NCBI GenBank assembly: GCA_039183205.1
Contig: JBCDBR010000002.1
Span: forward strand, 100,728 to 164,727
DNA from: HKCCE3408 sp039183205
GTDB lineage: Bacteria > Pseudomonadota > Alphaproteobacteria > Rhodobacterales > Rhodobacteraceae
DNA: 64,000 nt
Direction: 5' to 3'
Positions within the stretch are counted from its first letter, which is position 1. Every line of letters begins with the position of its first letter. Position numbers and translations under genes: made by a program. Below, one piece after another: positions 7,275 to 16,682 of this stretch. Under the pieces are notes generated by a model that did no database searches, was not told the origin of the DNA, and worked only from the letters and a program-made list of their open reading frames with translations.

Positions 7275-8497
7275 TGGCGCGTTTCGTCATTGCGTGGGCT
7301 CAGGCCATACCGCACCGCCAATTGCCAGACATGATCCGGCACCATGTTTTTGATCCGCGCCGGGTGCGTACGGCGCAAATGCAAAATGGTCTCAATCGCC
7401 TTCATCTCGACCCGGGCGCGCGCGAATTCCAAACCACGCGGACCAAACCGCCGCTGCATCCAACCAACCAGGCCGCGTAAAGCCCTTGGCATGCGGCGCA
7501 ACGGAAGCCCGCCCGCGGCGCGTTCCGCATTTGCCATGAAGCCCGCGACAGCCGCCTTACGATCACCGTATGTTCCTACGGGTTGAAGCTCAATCCGGTC
7601 GCCGAGTTGGTCGACAATCTCGGCCCCACGGGCATTACGGACGATCAGCCATTGGTCCCCTTCTCCGGCCATATATCCGACCGTCACATCGGCCAAGCGG
7701 TTGGTGTAATCCACGCAGGTCCGGCACGTCATCGGCCAAAAGTCATCGGGCAAATCGGCAAGAGGCAGCTTTAGAAACGGGACCAATCGGGGCCGCCGCC
7801 CGTCGTCAAATCGCAATTCGACCCGGTAATCTGCGCGAAACTCCAAATAGCTGATCGTCTCCGGACGCACGTCCAAACGGTTGAGAAAACCGTGGAACGC
7901 CTCGGTTGTCGTGTTGTCCGAGCACGGCGTGCCGATCACATACAACCGGTCAAGGCCCAGGTCCGCCTCAATCGCGCGCAAGGCATAAACCTGGCACGGG
8001 ATGCCGATCACGGCAATGCGCCGGTGCCCCGCCAGTCGCGCCGGCGTCAAGGCTGCCAAAATCGGTGCATAGCCCATGCGCATGCCACGGCAGCGCGCCA
8101 TTTCGTCGGGATCGGTCACAATCACAGGGATCGGGCGCCACCGATCCGCTGGATCGGCCGCGACGGCCAGGACCGCATCGACGATCCCGCGGCGCAACAT
8201 GGTCGCTGCAAGTTCTGTTGTGATGCCGGTCCATTGCGCGCCTTCGGCGGCCGGAACAAGACGGGCGCGATGCATTTTATGGCTGACGCCAAAGAACGTT
8301 TCGTCCGCGGCGCTGGCGGCACGCCCATGCACGCGCCGTTCCGCAGATGGGTAATCTGGCTTGATAAACTGGCAGGCGCGGCCGCAGGCACGGCCGTCGC
8401 CGATCCGACTGACACCACAATCGGTACACAGGCCCGATCGAGCCGCCCCGGCAAGGTGCGGCGCGGTCAGGCCAGGCGCTGCGCTGTCTTTTGGCAT
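7271..8497 (-). CDS. FrhB-family iron-sulfur flavoprotein (F420 hydrogenase beta-like; BciB-like)
   Basis: Belongs to the coenzyme F420 hydrogenase/dehydrogenase beta-subunit family. The N-terminal cysteines (CTDC, CGRAC) look like 4Fe-4S ligands, a central GIPCQVYALRAIE is the family core, and MTCRTCVDYTNRLADVTVGYM supplies further cysteines. That last motif resembles BciB/Slr1923, the ferredoxin-dependent 8-vinyl reductase of (bacterio)chlorophyll synthesis. No photosynthesis gene is in the window, so the assignment stays at family level. It lies 70 bases downstream of pcaG on the same strand and could be part of that transcript. Confidence 0.7.
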   Translation of the reverse strand: MPKDSAAPGLTAPHLAGAARSGLCTDCGVSRIGDGRACGRACQFIKPDYPSAERRVHGRAASAADETFFGVSHKMHRARLVPAAEGAQWTGITTELAATMLRRGIVDAVLAVAADPADRWRPIPVIVTDPDEMARCRGMRMGYAPILAALTPARLAGHRRIAVIGIPCQVYALRAIEADLGLDRLYVIGTPCSDNTTTEAFHGFLNRLDVRPETISYLEFRADYRVELRFDDGRRPRLVPFLKLPLADLPDDFWPMTCRTCVDYTNRLADVTVGYMAGEGDQWLIVRNARGAEIVDQLGDRIELQPVGTYGDRKAAVAGFMANAERAAGGLPLRRMPRALRGLVGWMQRRFGPRGLEFARARVEMKAIETILHLRRTHPARIKNMVPDHVWQLAVRYGLSPRNDETRH

Positions 8498-8567
8498 GCC
8501 GCAACTGTCGTTGCTGGCGGCCGAACTGTCAATCCAGCCTTACACATACCGCTGCGCACGCCACGCC

Positions 8568-9188
8568 TCAGATATCGAAGAACACAGTTTCGTCGGCGCC
8601 CTGCAGTTTAATGTCGAAGCGGTAGACCGGGATATCGCCCGATACACTAAGCGGTGCGATCAGTGTTTTGCGCCGATTCTGCCACTCGACCAGATTTAAA
8701 ACTGGGTCATCGGCATTTGCCTCCGGCTCGTCAGCAAAATACATGCGTGTGTTAAGACCGATATTGATCCCACGTGCCACCAACCAAAGATTGAGATGCG
8801 GCGCTTGCAACCTGCCGTTTCGTCCTTTGGCCCGTCCTGGTTTGATCGTGTCGAACCCCCATTCACCGGTTTCGAAATTGGTGATCACGCGCCCCCACCC
8901 CCGAAACCCCGGCTCCACCGCGCCGCCGCCCTCGGGATGGGCATAACGGCCTTCGGCATTTGCTTGCCAAACCTCGAGCAAAACATCTTTGATCGGCGCA
9001 TCCATGCCATCGATCACCAGACCCTCAACCCTGATCCGTTGTCCCAGAGGATCCGGGCCAGCGATGTCGTGGCCAAGCTCCTGGTCGTAGATGTCAAAAC
9101 CCGCCGCACCGGGCGCGAGCCCGATATGAACATACGGACCGGCCGTCTGTGACGCACTTTCTTTGAGGTAATTCAATTGCTGGGGCAT
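8568..9188 (-). CDS. pcaG: Protocatechuate 3,4-dioxygenase alpha subunit
   Basis: Structural subunit of the ring-cleaving enzyme that opens protocatechuate to beta-carboxy-cis,cis-muconate in the beta-ketoadipate pathway. The protein shows the intradiol fold (ASQTAGPYVHIGL, LLEVWQANAEGRY) but lacks the iron ligands, as expected for the alpha chain. The length of 206 is normal. The gene starts three bases after the pcaH stop, so the two subunits are surely co-expressed. No other pca genes are in the window. Confidence 0.93.
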   Translation of the reverse strand: MPQQLNYLKESASQTAGPYVHIGLAPGAAGFDIYDQELGHDIAGPDPLGQRIRVEGLVIDGMDAPIKDVLLEVWQANAEGRYAHPEGGGAVEPGFRGWGRVITNFETGEWGFDTIKPGRAKGRNGRLQAPHLNLWLVARGINIGLNTRMYFADEPEANADDPVLNLVEWQNRRKTLIAPLSVSGDIPVYRFDIKLQGADETVFFDI

Positions 9189-9191
9189 TGC

Positions 9192-9920
9192 TCAATTCCC
9201 CTCAAGCCGGTTTTCGAACAAGGTCGCGCGCCGCCCCCGCAAAACGACGTCGAATTTGTAGGCAATCGTGTCGAGCGGAATGGTCGCATTCAGATCAAGC
9301 TTTGCGGTCAATCCGTCGATGGCGGCTTGATCCGGTATGGTTTGTACGATGGGGCAAATCGGGATCAAAGGATCGCCTTCGAAATAGCATTGCGTGATAA
9401 GCCGTTGTGCGAAAGCTGAACCAAAGACGGATACGTGAATATGGGCTGGTCGCCAATTGTTCACATGGTTGCGCCACGGATAGGCACCCGGCTTTACGGT
9501 CCGAAAGTAAAAATACCCGTCCTCATCGGTGAGCGTTCGACCGCAACCGCCAAAATTTGGATCGATCGGTGCCAGATACGTATCTTTTTTGTGCCGGTAG
9601 CGTCCTCCGGCATTGGCTTGCCAAATCTCGACCAGCGTTGCGGGCACGGGTTTTGCGTCTTCGTCCAGCACCCGGCCATGCAAGATGATCCGTTCGCCAA
9701 TCGGGCTTTGGCCCGGCTCGGCATAGTTTGTCAGCAGGTCATTGTCACCGGCGTCGATATCGTCGTGCCCAAAAACCGGCCCAGTGATTTCTGAGACCGA
9801 GTTTTCGAGGCTGATCAACGCGTATCGCGGAGACCGCGCGACGGAGGTTTTGTAACCTGGGGTGAAGGCGGGTGGCTGCATCTCGCGGTCGCGTTGATAA
9901 TATTCCCCTAGCACCGTCAT
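9192..9920 (-). CDS. pcaH: Protocatechuate 3,4-dioxygenase beta subunit
   Basis: Iron-bearing subunit of protocatechuate 3,4-dioxygenase. All four Fe(III) ligands are in place: a tyrosine in AGGRYRHKKD, a tyrosine in GAYPWRNH, and two histidines in RPAHIH; the Tyr+13 and Tyr+15 spacing equals that of the Pseudomonas enzyme. ATG at 9920 is chosen because GGAGG lies 10 bases upstream and it gives the normal ~242 residues; the upstream extension is not family-like. It sits directly upstream of pcaG and downstream of the metallo-hydrolase gene. Confidence 0.94.
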   Translation of the reverse strand: MTVLGEYYQRDREMQPPAFTPGYKTSVARSPRYALISLENSVSEITGPVFGHDDIDAGDNDLLTNYAEPGQSPIGERIILHGRVLDEDAKPVPATLVEIWQANAGGRYRHKKDTYLAPIDPNFGGCGRTLTDEDGYFYFRTVKPGAYPWRNHVNNWRPAHIHVSVFGSAFAQRLITQCYFEGDPLIPICPIVQTIPDQAAIDGLTAKLDLNATIPLDTIAYKFDVVLRGRRATLFENRLEGN

Positions 9921-10005
9921 GGCGGTGGCTCCTCCCATCTTGGCGTGTCCCAATTGGCCGGCGATATGTGCAGTGCACACCGCAGAGGCGACCAGAGACT
10001 TTGGC

Positions 10006-11277
10006 TTAGCTGCCTTCTAATTCTCGTGCCGACAGCAAGTAGTAATTGCGTGTCGGAGCATTCACGGTTTCATCCGCAAGTTTTCGCAACGCAACAACTT
10101 TTATCCGTCGCGCCGCGTCCGTTTCAACCGTCGCCGCAATCAATCGATCCGCCAGTTCCATGGCCCATTGCGCATCACCGGAGCGCAGCGCGTCTTCAGC
10201 GGCCGATTTTAGGACATCGGCACCACCAACCAGCGCAATGAACCTTTTTGCTTCATCGGCTGGTGGCAATTGACCTAGGCTGGTCGGGTTACCATCGAAC
10301 CATCCCAAAGTGCCGGCAAAGTACGCGCGCGCAGCATAGCCGACGTCACCGTAGAACTCCGCAAGGTAAGGCGCGCGCGCAAGCGCTTCTGGCAGTCGTA
10401 ACGCCGCGGCGATTGTGACCGGGTCTTGGCCGGCATTCATGCCCGCAACCGTTTGCGCCACCACATAGCGGATGGCATCGCGATAATCCGATAGGCACTG
10501 GCGAATTGTACCCGCGCCGCGAACCGGCAGCGTGTGGCCGGGCGCCAAGACTTCGGCCGGATAGGCGAGCAATTGGTCCATCGTGTCGGCCCAGCTGTCA
10601 AAATCCCGGTATGGCGTACCGCGGATCGCATAGAGATTTGGAAAAGCGTGGTAGAAATTGTCGCCGCAAAACAATATTTTGGCGTCATCCATCCAAACAA
10701 TCAGGTGATCCGGCGTCTCGCCAGGCGCCTTGGCCAATTCAAGGCTAAATCCTTCGCGCGAGAGCGTTGTCTTGTCGGAAAGGCGTAAGGTTGGTTCGAG
10801 ATACCCCGCACCCATGCCTTGCATGGGCCTGTCACCGGGACCAATGCCCAAGCTGACACGTTCGTCAGGCGGTAAACCGATCCCGAATTGGCGCCTTGTG
10901 CGATCCATGAGCGCGGGTCCAGGCCAAGGACGGCGCTGGTCCGTGTCCACGAGGTCCGATGCGAACGTGTCCGACGCAATCACTTCGACATCGCGGCCCT
11001 CAGCAAAGATGCGCGCGCCGGAAATGTGATCTCGGTGCGAATGGGTGTAAATGATTGTGCGGATTGGCAGGTCAGAAATCTTGCGGAATTCTGCCAAGAT
11101 GTGTGTCGCCGCTTCGGTCGTCTCGGTCGTATCGATGACGACAACCCCGCTTGTGCCGACCAAAAAATGTACATTTGACGCCGCGTAGCCGACGGCGGTG
11201 TAGACGTTCGGCGCCAGCATCATCAATTGTTTTTCGAATTGGGCGTTTTGATGTAGGAGCTTTGGCTGTGCCGGCAT
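10006..11277 (-). CDS. MBL-fold hydrolase with alkylsulfatase dimerisation domain
   Basis: Metallo-beta-lactamase-fold hydrolase related to linear alkylsulfatases (SdsA1 type). The metal site HSHRDH, the PDHLIVWMDDAKILFCGDNFY strand-loop, PNLYAIRGTPYRD and the APGH motif are present. The second half has the dimerisation-domain hallmark AYFAGTLGWFDGNPT and RNYYLLSAREL. At 423 residues it is far shorter than SdsA1 (~650) because the C-terminal SCP2-like domain is missing. ATG at 11277 has AGGA five bases upstream. It precedes pcaHG on the same strand, 85 bases away; sulfate-ester cleavage is inferred, and the natural substrate is unknown. Confidence 0.78.
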   Translation of the reverse strand: MPAQPKLLHQNAQFEKQLMMLAPNVYTAVGYAASNVHFLVGTSGVVVIDTTETTEAATHILAEFRKISDLPIRTIIYTHSHRDHISGARIFAEGRDVEVIASDTFASDLVDTDQRRPWPGPALMDRTRRQFGIGLPPDERVSLGIGPGDRPMQGMGAGYLEPTLRLSDKTTLSREGFSLELAKAPGETPDHLIVWMDDAKILFCGDNFYHAFPNLYAIRGTPYRDFDSWADTMDQLLAYPAEVLAPGHTLPVRGAGTIRQCLSDYRDAIRYVVAQTVAGMNAGQDPVTIAAALRLPEALARAPYLAEFYGDVGYAARAYFAGTLGWFDGNPTSLGQLPPADEAKRFIALVGGADVLKSAAEDALRSGDAQWAMELADRLIAATVETDAARRIKVVALRKLADETVNAPTRNYYLLSARELEGS

Positions 11278-11462
11278 TGCGTTCCTTGGTGTTACCTTTG
11301 CCCGCATTGGCGGCGCTCATGGCGAATTGATCCCTTATGATCTGATTGCCATACGGGTTCTGCGTCCACCAAATTTTCAGCAGATTGCAATACGTTTTTT
11401 GCGTTTTGACGTTGCCGCAACGACCCAAGTGTGCGGTTATCCCGTCCCGAACGTCGGGCATC

Positions 11463-11539
11463 TGGCGACCCCGGCAGGATTCGAACCTGCAACCTATCCC
11501 TTAGGAGGGGATTGCTCTATCCAGTTGAGCCACGGGGCC
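11463..11539 (-). tRNA. tRNA-Arg (anticodon CCU)
   Basis: A full cloverleaf folds on the minus strand: acceptor GGCCCCG/CGGGGTC with one G-U pair, a D-loop with GGATAGAGC, anticodon loop CTCCTAA on a 5-bp stem, T-loop GTTCGAATC and an encoded CCA end. It reads AGG codons. Confidence 0.97.
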
Positions 11540-11651
11540 ACGGCGCTTTTCTTTGCGCGTTTTGGTCCGTTGCGCAAGCGACCGGCGCCCTTGGACAATC
11601 ACGCGGATCAAGCGTAAGGGTGTGTATAGGCGGGGTAAAAGGGGCGAGCTG

Positions 11652-12677
11652 GTGCGTGGACGCAATCCTTTCGACGGCAAGCCGCAGCTTACGTTGCGCG
11701 ACGTTGCAGAAGTGGCTGGCGTATCGGAGATGACGGTCAGCCGCGTGCTGCGCAATCGAGACGATGTGTCGGTGAATACACGCAAGCGGGTCTTCGATGC
11801 CGCGCGCAACCTGGGCTATGTCCCCAATAAGATTGCCGGTGCTTTAGCGTCCAACAGGGTCAATTTGGTCGGCGTGATCATCCCGTCTTTGGCAAATATG
11901 GTTTTTCCTGACGTCCTGGCCGGTATTGACGAGGTCTTGAACGCCACGCCTTTGCAGCCCGTCGTTGGCACGTCGCAATACATGATGGAACACGAAGAGG
12001 CCGTGATCTACGAGATGCTGTCTTGGCGGCCATCGGGTTTGATCATTGCTGGCCTTGAACACACCGATGCCGCGCGAGCCATGATGAATGCAGCAGGGAT
12101 ACCCGTCGTCGAAGTGATGGATATTGACGGAACGCCGGTCGCGGCGGCGGTTGGGATCAGCCATATCGATGCCGGGCGGCAAATGGCCCAGGAAATAGTC
12201 GAACGCGGCTACCGCGAGATATGTTATCTGGGGGCTGCGACGTTGGGCGATCACCGCGCCCGCAAGCGGCTCGAAGGATTTGAGCTTGGTCTTGCGGAAG
12301 CTGGGTTGCACCTCAAAGACCGGCTGCTTTACGAAGGCGGATCGGGGTTTGCAACGGGTCGGGATATGACCCGCCAGATGCTCGAAAAGCATCCAGATAT
12401 CGATTTCTTCTATTACAACACGGACCTTAACGCGGCAGGCGGGCTCCTTTATTGCCTTGAAATTGGGTTAGATGTTCCCGGACGCATCGGGCTCGCGGGG
12501 TTTAACTCTTTCGATCTCTTGTCCGGTTTGCCGATGCGGCTTGCGACGATGGACAGCCGCCGCCAGGCGATCGGCCGGAAGGCGGCTGAATTGGTCGCGG
12601 CAAACGCGCTCACCGATGAACAGGTTGTTCTGACGCCTGCTTTCTTGCCGGGCGACACGGTCCGCGAGAAACGCTAA
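11652..12677 (+). CDS. LacI-family transcriptional regulator
   Basis: One-component repressor or activator. The N-terminal helix-turn-helix TLRDVAEVAGVSEMTVSRVLR is followed by the LacI hinge (NLGYVPNKIAGALAS) and a type-1 periplasmic-binding-protein sensor domain (LVGVIIPSLANMVFPDVL through VPGRIGLAGFNSFD). It resembles the gluconate regulators (GntR of LacI type). GTG at 11652 is chosen because AGGGG lies about seven bases upstream; longer starts run back toward the tRNA. The effector is unknown; the convergent serine deaminase and the catabolic genes nearby are possible targets. Confidence 0.88.
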   Translation: MRGRNPFDGKPQLTLRDVAEVAGVSEMTVSRVLRNRDDVSVNTRKRVFDAARNLGYVPNKIAGALASNRVNLVGVIIPSLANMVFPDVLAGIDEVLNATPLQPVVGTSQYMMEHEEAVIYEMLSWRPSGLIIAGLEHTDAARAMMNAAGIPVVEVMDIDGTPVAAAVGISHIDAGRQMAQEIVERGYREICYLGAATLGDHRARKRLEGFELGLAEAGLHLKDRLLYEGGSGFATGRDMTRQMLEKHPDIDFFYYNTDLNAAGGLLYCLEIGLDVPGRIGLAGFNSFDLLSGLPMRLATMDSRRQAIGRKAAELVAANALTDEQVVLTPAFLPGDTVREKR

Positions 12678-12681
12678 ACGT

Positions 12682-14097
12682 TCAGCATTCCGGCAGATTG
12701 ACCGCAAGACCGCCCTGGCTGGTTTCTTTGTACCGTGTGGACATGTCAATGCCGGTCTGCCGCATGGCTTCGATGCAATTGTCGAGCGGCATGAAATGGG
12801 CGCCATCCCCGCGCAAGCTTAACGACGCAGCCGAGACGGCCTTGATCGCGCCCAGGCCGTTGCGCTCAATACAAGGCACTTGGACAAGCCCACCGACCGG
12901 GTCGCAGGTCATTCCTAGATGATGTTCCAACGCGATCTCAGCGGCATTTTCGACCTGCGCATTTGTGCCGCCCAAGGCCGCGCAGAGCCCTGCCGCCGCC
13001 ATTGCCGCGGCCGATCCAACCTCGCCCTGGCAGCCGACCTCGGCCCCGGAAATGGAGGCATTGTGCTTGATCAAGCCCCCGATCGCTGCCGCCACCATAA
13101 GATAATCCAACGCACCGTCCGCAGTGGCGCCGATGCAATGGCTTTCATAGTATTTCAAAACCGCGGGCACGACACCGGCTGCACCATTGGTCGGCGCCGT
13201 GACAACGCGGGCGCCTGCTGCGTTTTCCTCGTTGACCGCCATGGCATAGACGCTCAACCAATCGTTAACGGTATGGGGCTGCACAATGTTGCGCCCGGCC
13301 TCAGCTATGAGCTGTTCGTGAATCGCCTTCGCGCGACGCTTTACCTGCAAGCCACCAGGTAAAATACCGTCTTGGGTTAAACCACGGTCGAGACAGGCAC
13401 GCATAGCATTGGCAATACCGGTTACTTTGTCCCGCAAAACAGGCTCAGGGCGCTGTTTGCGTTCGTTTGCCCATTTCATTTCAGCAATGCTCAAGCCAGA
13501 GGCAGCGCCCATCTCCAACATCTCGACCGCGGAGCCAAAAGGATAGGGAAAACCCTCGGCCTCCTTTGCCGCATGCAAGCTCTCCGCGCCACCTTGCGCT
13601 TGGCGCACAAGCTCGCCAGCTGTCAAAACAAAACCGCCACCGATCGAATAGTAGGTTTCTTCCAGCGCCAAATGACCGGCCGCATCAAATGCCCGAAGGA
13701 CCATTCCGTTGGCATGTCCGGGCAGCGGCGGTCCATAATCGAAAATAAGATCGTCGTCGGGGCGAAACCGAAGCGGTGGCAATCCGTCCGGCTGCACAAG
13801 ACCCGTTCGGCGGACATCTGCTTCGATCATCTCGGCAGCATCGGGGTCCAGTGTCGCGGGTTCATTCCCGGCCAATCCCAAAATGACCGCCCGGTCGGTT
13901 GCATGGCCCTTGCCGGTGAAGGCCAAGGACCCATGCAAGGTACAGCTTAACGACGCGGGTGCACCGGCCCCCGGTTCCAAGTCTCGACCGATGCGCAAAT
14001 CGCCGAGAAACCGTGCCGCCGCGCTCATCGGTCCCATCGTGTGGGACGAGGACGGACCGACACCGATCTTAAAGATATCGACGATGCTGAGAAACAT
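12682..14097 (-). CDS. sdaA: L-serine ammonia-lyase (single-chain, iron-sulfur)
   Basis: Deaminates L-serine to pyruvate and ammonia with a 4Fe-4S cluster. The N-terminal signature DIFKIGVGPSSSHTMGPM is diagnostic. Cluster-type cysteines occur in EVGCQGEVGSA, TCDPVGG and VQVPC, and SGAEVGCQGE is the family core. The length of 471 is that of the one-chain type. ATG at 14097 begins the family-like sequence. It is convergent with the LacI regulator (four bases between stops) and divergent from the FAD/GcvT gene. Confidence 0.93.
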   Translation of the reverse strand: MFLSIVDIFKIGVGPSSSHTMGPMSAAARFLGDLRIGRDLEPGAGAPASLSCTLHGSLAFTGKGHATDRAVILGLAGNEPATLDPDAAEMIEADVRRTGLVQPDGLPPLRFRPDDDLIFDYGPPLPGHANGMVLRAFDAAGHLALEETYYSIGGGFVLTAGELVRQAQGGAESLHAAKEAEGFPYPFGSAVEMLEMGAASGLSIAEMKWANERKQRPEPVLRDKVTGIANAMRACLDRGLTQDGILPGGLQVKRRAKAIHEQLIAEAGRNIVQPHTVNDWLSVYAMAVNEENAAGARVVTAPTNGAAGVVPAVLKYYESHCIGATADGALDYLMVAAAIGGLIKHNASISGAEVGCQGEVGSAAAMAAAGLCAALGGTNAQVENAAEIALEHHLGMTCDPVGGLVQVPCIERNGLGAIKAVSAASLSLRGDGAHFMPLDNCIEAMRQTGIDMSTRYKETSQGGLAVNLPEC

Positions 14098-14246
14098 GCC
14101 GCCCGTCTTACGCCGCGGGATGCACCCACGCCACGCGGAAAACGACCTGGCAAGGCAGCCATGCGGCGCCATGGGGGCGCTTTGTGGAAGACAGGGCGCG
14201 CAAAATCACCTAGCCGAAACCAAAGTGGAATGTCGGGGGACAAGCT

Positions 14247-16682
14247 GTGAAGCAAAGCACGAAGGTTGTGGTTATTGGCGGCGGAATTGCCGGTTGCGCG
14301 ACGCTTTACCATCTTACCCAGGAAGGTTGGGACGATGTCATGCTGCTCGAACGGGATGAGCTGACATCCGGCACGACCTGGCACTCCGCCGCGCAAGTTA
14401 CGAATTTTGGGACAAACCAAACGATGATCGGCCTGAAAAGCCATTCGATCGCGCTTTATCGGATGCTTGCCGAGGACCCAGACTACCCAATCAACTACCA
14501 TTACGGCGATGGCGGCATCCGATTGGCCAACACCGAGGACCAAATGGACGGTTATCGCCATTTTGCCTCGATGGCGCGAGGGATGGGCGTGGACTTTGAG
14601 ATCATCGATGCGGCGGAATGCGCGCGCCGCCACCCGTTGATTTCCACCGACAATCTGATCGGCGGACTTTGGGATCCCCATGACGGTGACATTGATCCCG
14701 CGCAGTTGTGCCAAGCCCTTGCGCGCCGGGCACGCGCCGCTGGCGCAGAGATCCACCGAAACACAGAGGTTTCGGGGCTCCGGCAACGCGCGGATCATAG
14801 CTGGCTGGTTGAGACCACCCGCGGAGAAATCCACACCGAAATTATCGTGAATGCGGGCGGTTACCGCGTCAATGAAATCGCCGCGATGATGGGGGTGCAT
14901 CATCCCGTCGTGTCAATGGAACATCAATACTTTGTCACCGATGAAATCGCCGCCATTCGCGATGCTGGCCACCGCATGCCGCTATTGCGTTGTCCGATCA
15001 GCGATTATTATTGCCGACAGGAAAGGAACGGTCTTTTGGTCGGGTTTTACGAACAAGACTGCAAGGCTTGGGGGCTCGATGGAATTGACCCGCATTTTTC
15101 GAACGCGCTGTGTCCCAATGATCTGGACCGTGTCACAGACGTCCTGGAAGATGCGTTCGAACGGATGCCTGCGCTGACGGAGGTGGGCATCCATACGATC
15201 GTGAATGGACCAATTACCTACACGATCGACGGCGCGCCGCTGGTGGGGCCGGTGCCAGGCAAACGCAATGCGTTTTGCATTGTGGGCCTGCGCGCAGGCC
15301 TGGGCGAGGGCGGCGGGCATGGTTGGCTGCTGGCACAACAGATCGTGCATGGTGAGGCATGTTACGACACGTGGGTCCTCGATCCTCGGCGCTTTACGGG
15401 GCATGGTAATGCGGAGCTTGCAGCGCTCAAGGCGGTTGAAGATTACCAAAACGAATTCCGGTTTCATTTCCCCCATGAACATCGACCTGCGGGGCGGCCG
15501 GCCAAAACAACGCCCCTAACAGCCGTCTTGGCCGCCGAAGGCGCGGCGTTCACGGTGGTCAATGGCTGGGAACGTCTGGATTACATCAAGCCTGATGACA
15601 GCTACTCCGAGCCGCATAGCTTTCGCTTCACGGACGTCGAAGACATCGTCGCGAATGAGGTCGCCGCTGTCCATAACGGCGTCGGCCTGAGCGAGATCTG
15701 CGGCTTCAACCGTCTGGAAATCACTGGCGCCGACAGGCACCGCTTTCTCGATCGCATGATCTGTGGGCGCCTTGAAAATCGGCCTGGGCGCGTCGGCCTC
15801 GGGTATCTCTTGAACCACAAGGGCATGCTCAAGTCTGAGGCAACCTTGGCCAATTTGCCGGCTACCGATCGCGGCCCCGACAGAGTTTGGTTCGGGTCAG
15901 CCGCCGCGGCTGAGTGCCATGATTTCGATTGGCTGTCGGCGCATTGCGAGACGGACGAAGACATTCGGATCCGATCCTTGACCAACGATATGACGATCCT
16001 TCTTCTCGCCGGGCCAAAAGCGCGTGACGTGCTCTCCGATGCTGCGCGGGGCGATTGGTCTGATGCGGCGTTTTCGTGGCTCTCGGCGCGCGAATGCTTC
16101 GTCGGTATTGCGCCGGCGACTGTCCTAGCGGTCAGTTTCTCCGGCGAGCGGGCATATGAGATCCATGTGCCCAATGCCCATCTCTACGCCGCCTACCTTG
16201 CACTTAAGGAGGCCGGTGGGCGCTATGGAATGACGCTGTTTGGCGCCCGGGCGATTGAATCGATGCGGATTGAAAAGCGCTTTCTGCATTGGAAGGCTGA
16301 TATCCTGACTGAATTTGACCCCTTTGAGACCGGCCTGGAGCGCTTTGTTAAGATGGAAAAACAAGGTTTTGTCGGAAGGGATGCGTTGGAACTGCGTCAG
16401 GCGCGCGGGCCGCAAAAGTGTCTTGTCACGCTCCACTTGACCGCAGCGGACCGACCAGCACATCCAGGTGCTTCGGTCCTAGAAGGCAACAACGTCGTGG
16501 GAACCGTAACCTCTGGTTCCATGGGGCACCGCACGGGAAAGAACCTTGCCTTGGCTTTCGTCGCGCCGGACCGCGCTGCTTCAGGCACACAGCTCATGCT
16601 TGACCTCCTGGGTCGCAAATGCCCCGCAGAGGTCGCAGCGCCCGTAACCTTTGATCCAGCCTTCTTGTTGCTTCGGGGTTAG
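14247..16682 (+). CDS. FAD-dependent dimethylglycine/sarcosine dehydrogenase-like protein with GcvT domain
   Basis: Two-part enzyme for oxidative demethylation of N-methylated glycine-type substrates with transfer of the one-carbon unit to tetrahydrofolate. Residues ~8-400 are a DAO-type FAD fold (VVVIGGGIAGCATLYHL) with a GTTWHSAAQ motif, where the histidine aligns with the one that binds FAD covalently in dimethylglycine dehydrogenase. Residues ~440-800 are the aminomethyltransferase (GcvT) domains (FLDRMICG, GYLLNHKGML, GARAIESMRIEKRF). GTG at 14247 has GGGGGA upstream. The substrate is not defined. Its divergence from serine deaminase hints at a glycine-betaine to glycine to serine to pyruvate route, which is inference. 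Confidence 0.82.
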   Translation: MKQSTKVVVIGGGIAGCATLYHLTQEGWDDVMLLERDELTSGTTWHSAAQVTNFGTNQTMIGLKSHSIALYRMLAEDPDYPINYHYGDGGIRLANTEDQMDGYRHFASMARGMGVDFEIIDAAECARRHPLISTDNLIGGLWDPHDGDIDPAQLCQALARRARAAGAEIHRNTEVSGLRQRADHSWLVETTRGEIHTEIIVNAGGYRVNEIAAMMGVHHPVVSMEHQYFVTDEIAAIRDAGHRMPLLRCPISDYYCRQERNGLLVGFYEQDCKAWGLDGIDPHFSNALCPNDLDRVTDVLEDAFERMPALTEVGIHTIVNGPITYTIDGAPLVGPVPGKRNAFCIVGLRAGLGEGGGHGWLLAQQIVHGEACYDTWVLDPRRFTGHGNAELAALKAVEDYQNEFRFHFPHEHRPAGRPAKTTPLTAVLAAEGAAFTVVNGWERLDYIKPDDSYSEPHSFRFTDVEDIVANEVAAVHNGVGLSEICGFNRLEITGADRHRFLDRMICGRLENRPGRVGLGYLLNHKGMLKSEATLANLPATDRGPDRVWFGSAAAAECHDFDWLSAHCETDEDIRIRSLTNDMTILLLAGPKARDVLSDAARGDWSDAAFSWLSARECFVGIAPATVLAVSFSGERAYEIHVPNAHLYAAYLALKEAGGRYGMTLFGARAIESMRIEKRFLHWKADILTEFDPFETGLERFVKMEKQGFVGRDALELRQARGPQKCLVTLHLTAADRPAHPGASVLEGNNVVGTVTSGSMGHRTGKNLALAFVAPDRAASGTQLMLDLLGRKCPAEVAAPVTFDPAFLLLRG

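Noticed and set aside
7892..8611. 239-codon plus-strand frame opposite the FrhB-family gene
   Set aside because: Arg/His-rich shadow of the minus-strand gene, with no family similarity or ribosome site.
7271..11277. Complete beta-ketoadipate pathway locus
   Set aside because: Only pcaG and pcaH are present; pcaB, pcaC, pcaD, pcaIJ, pcaF and pcaQ are not in the window.
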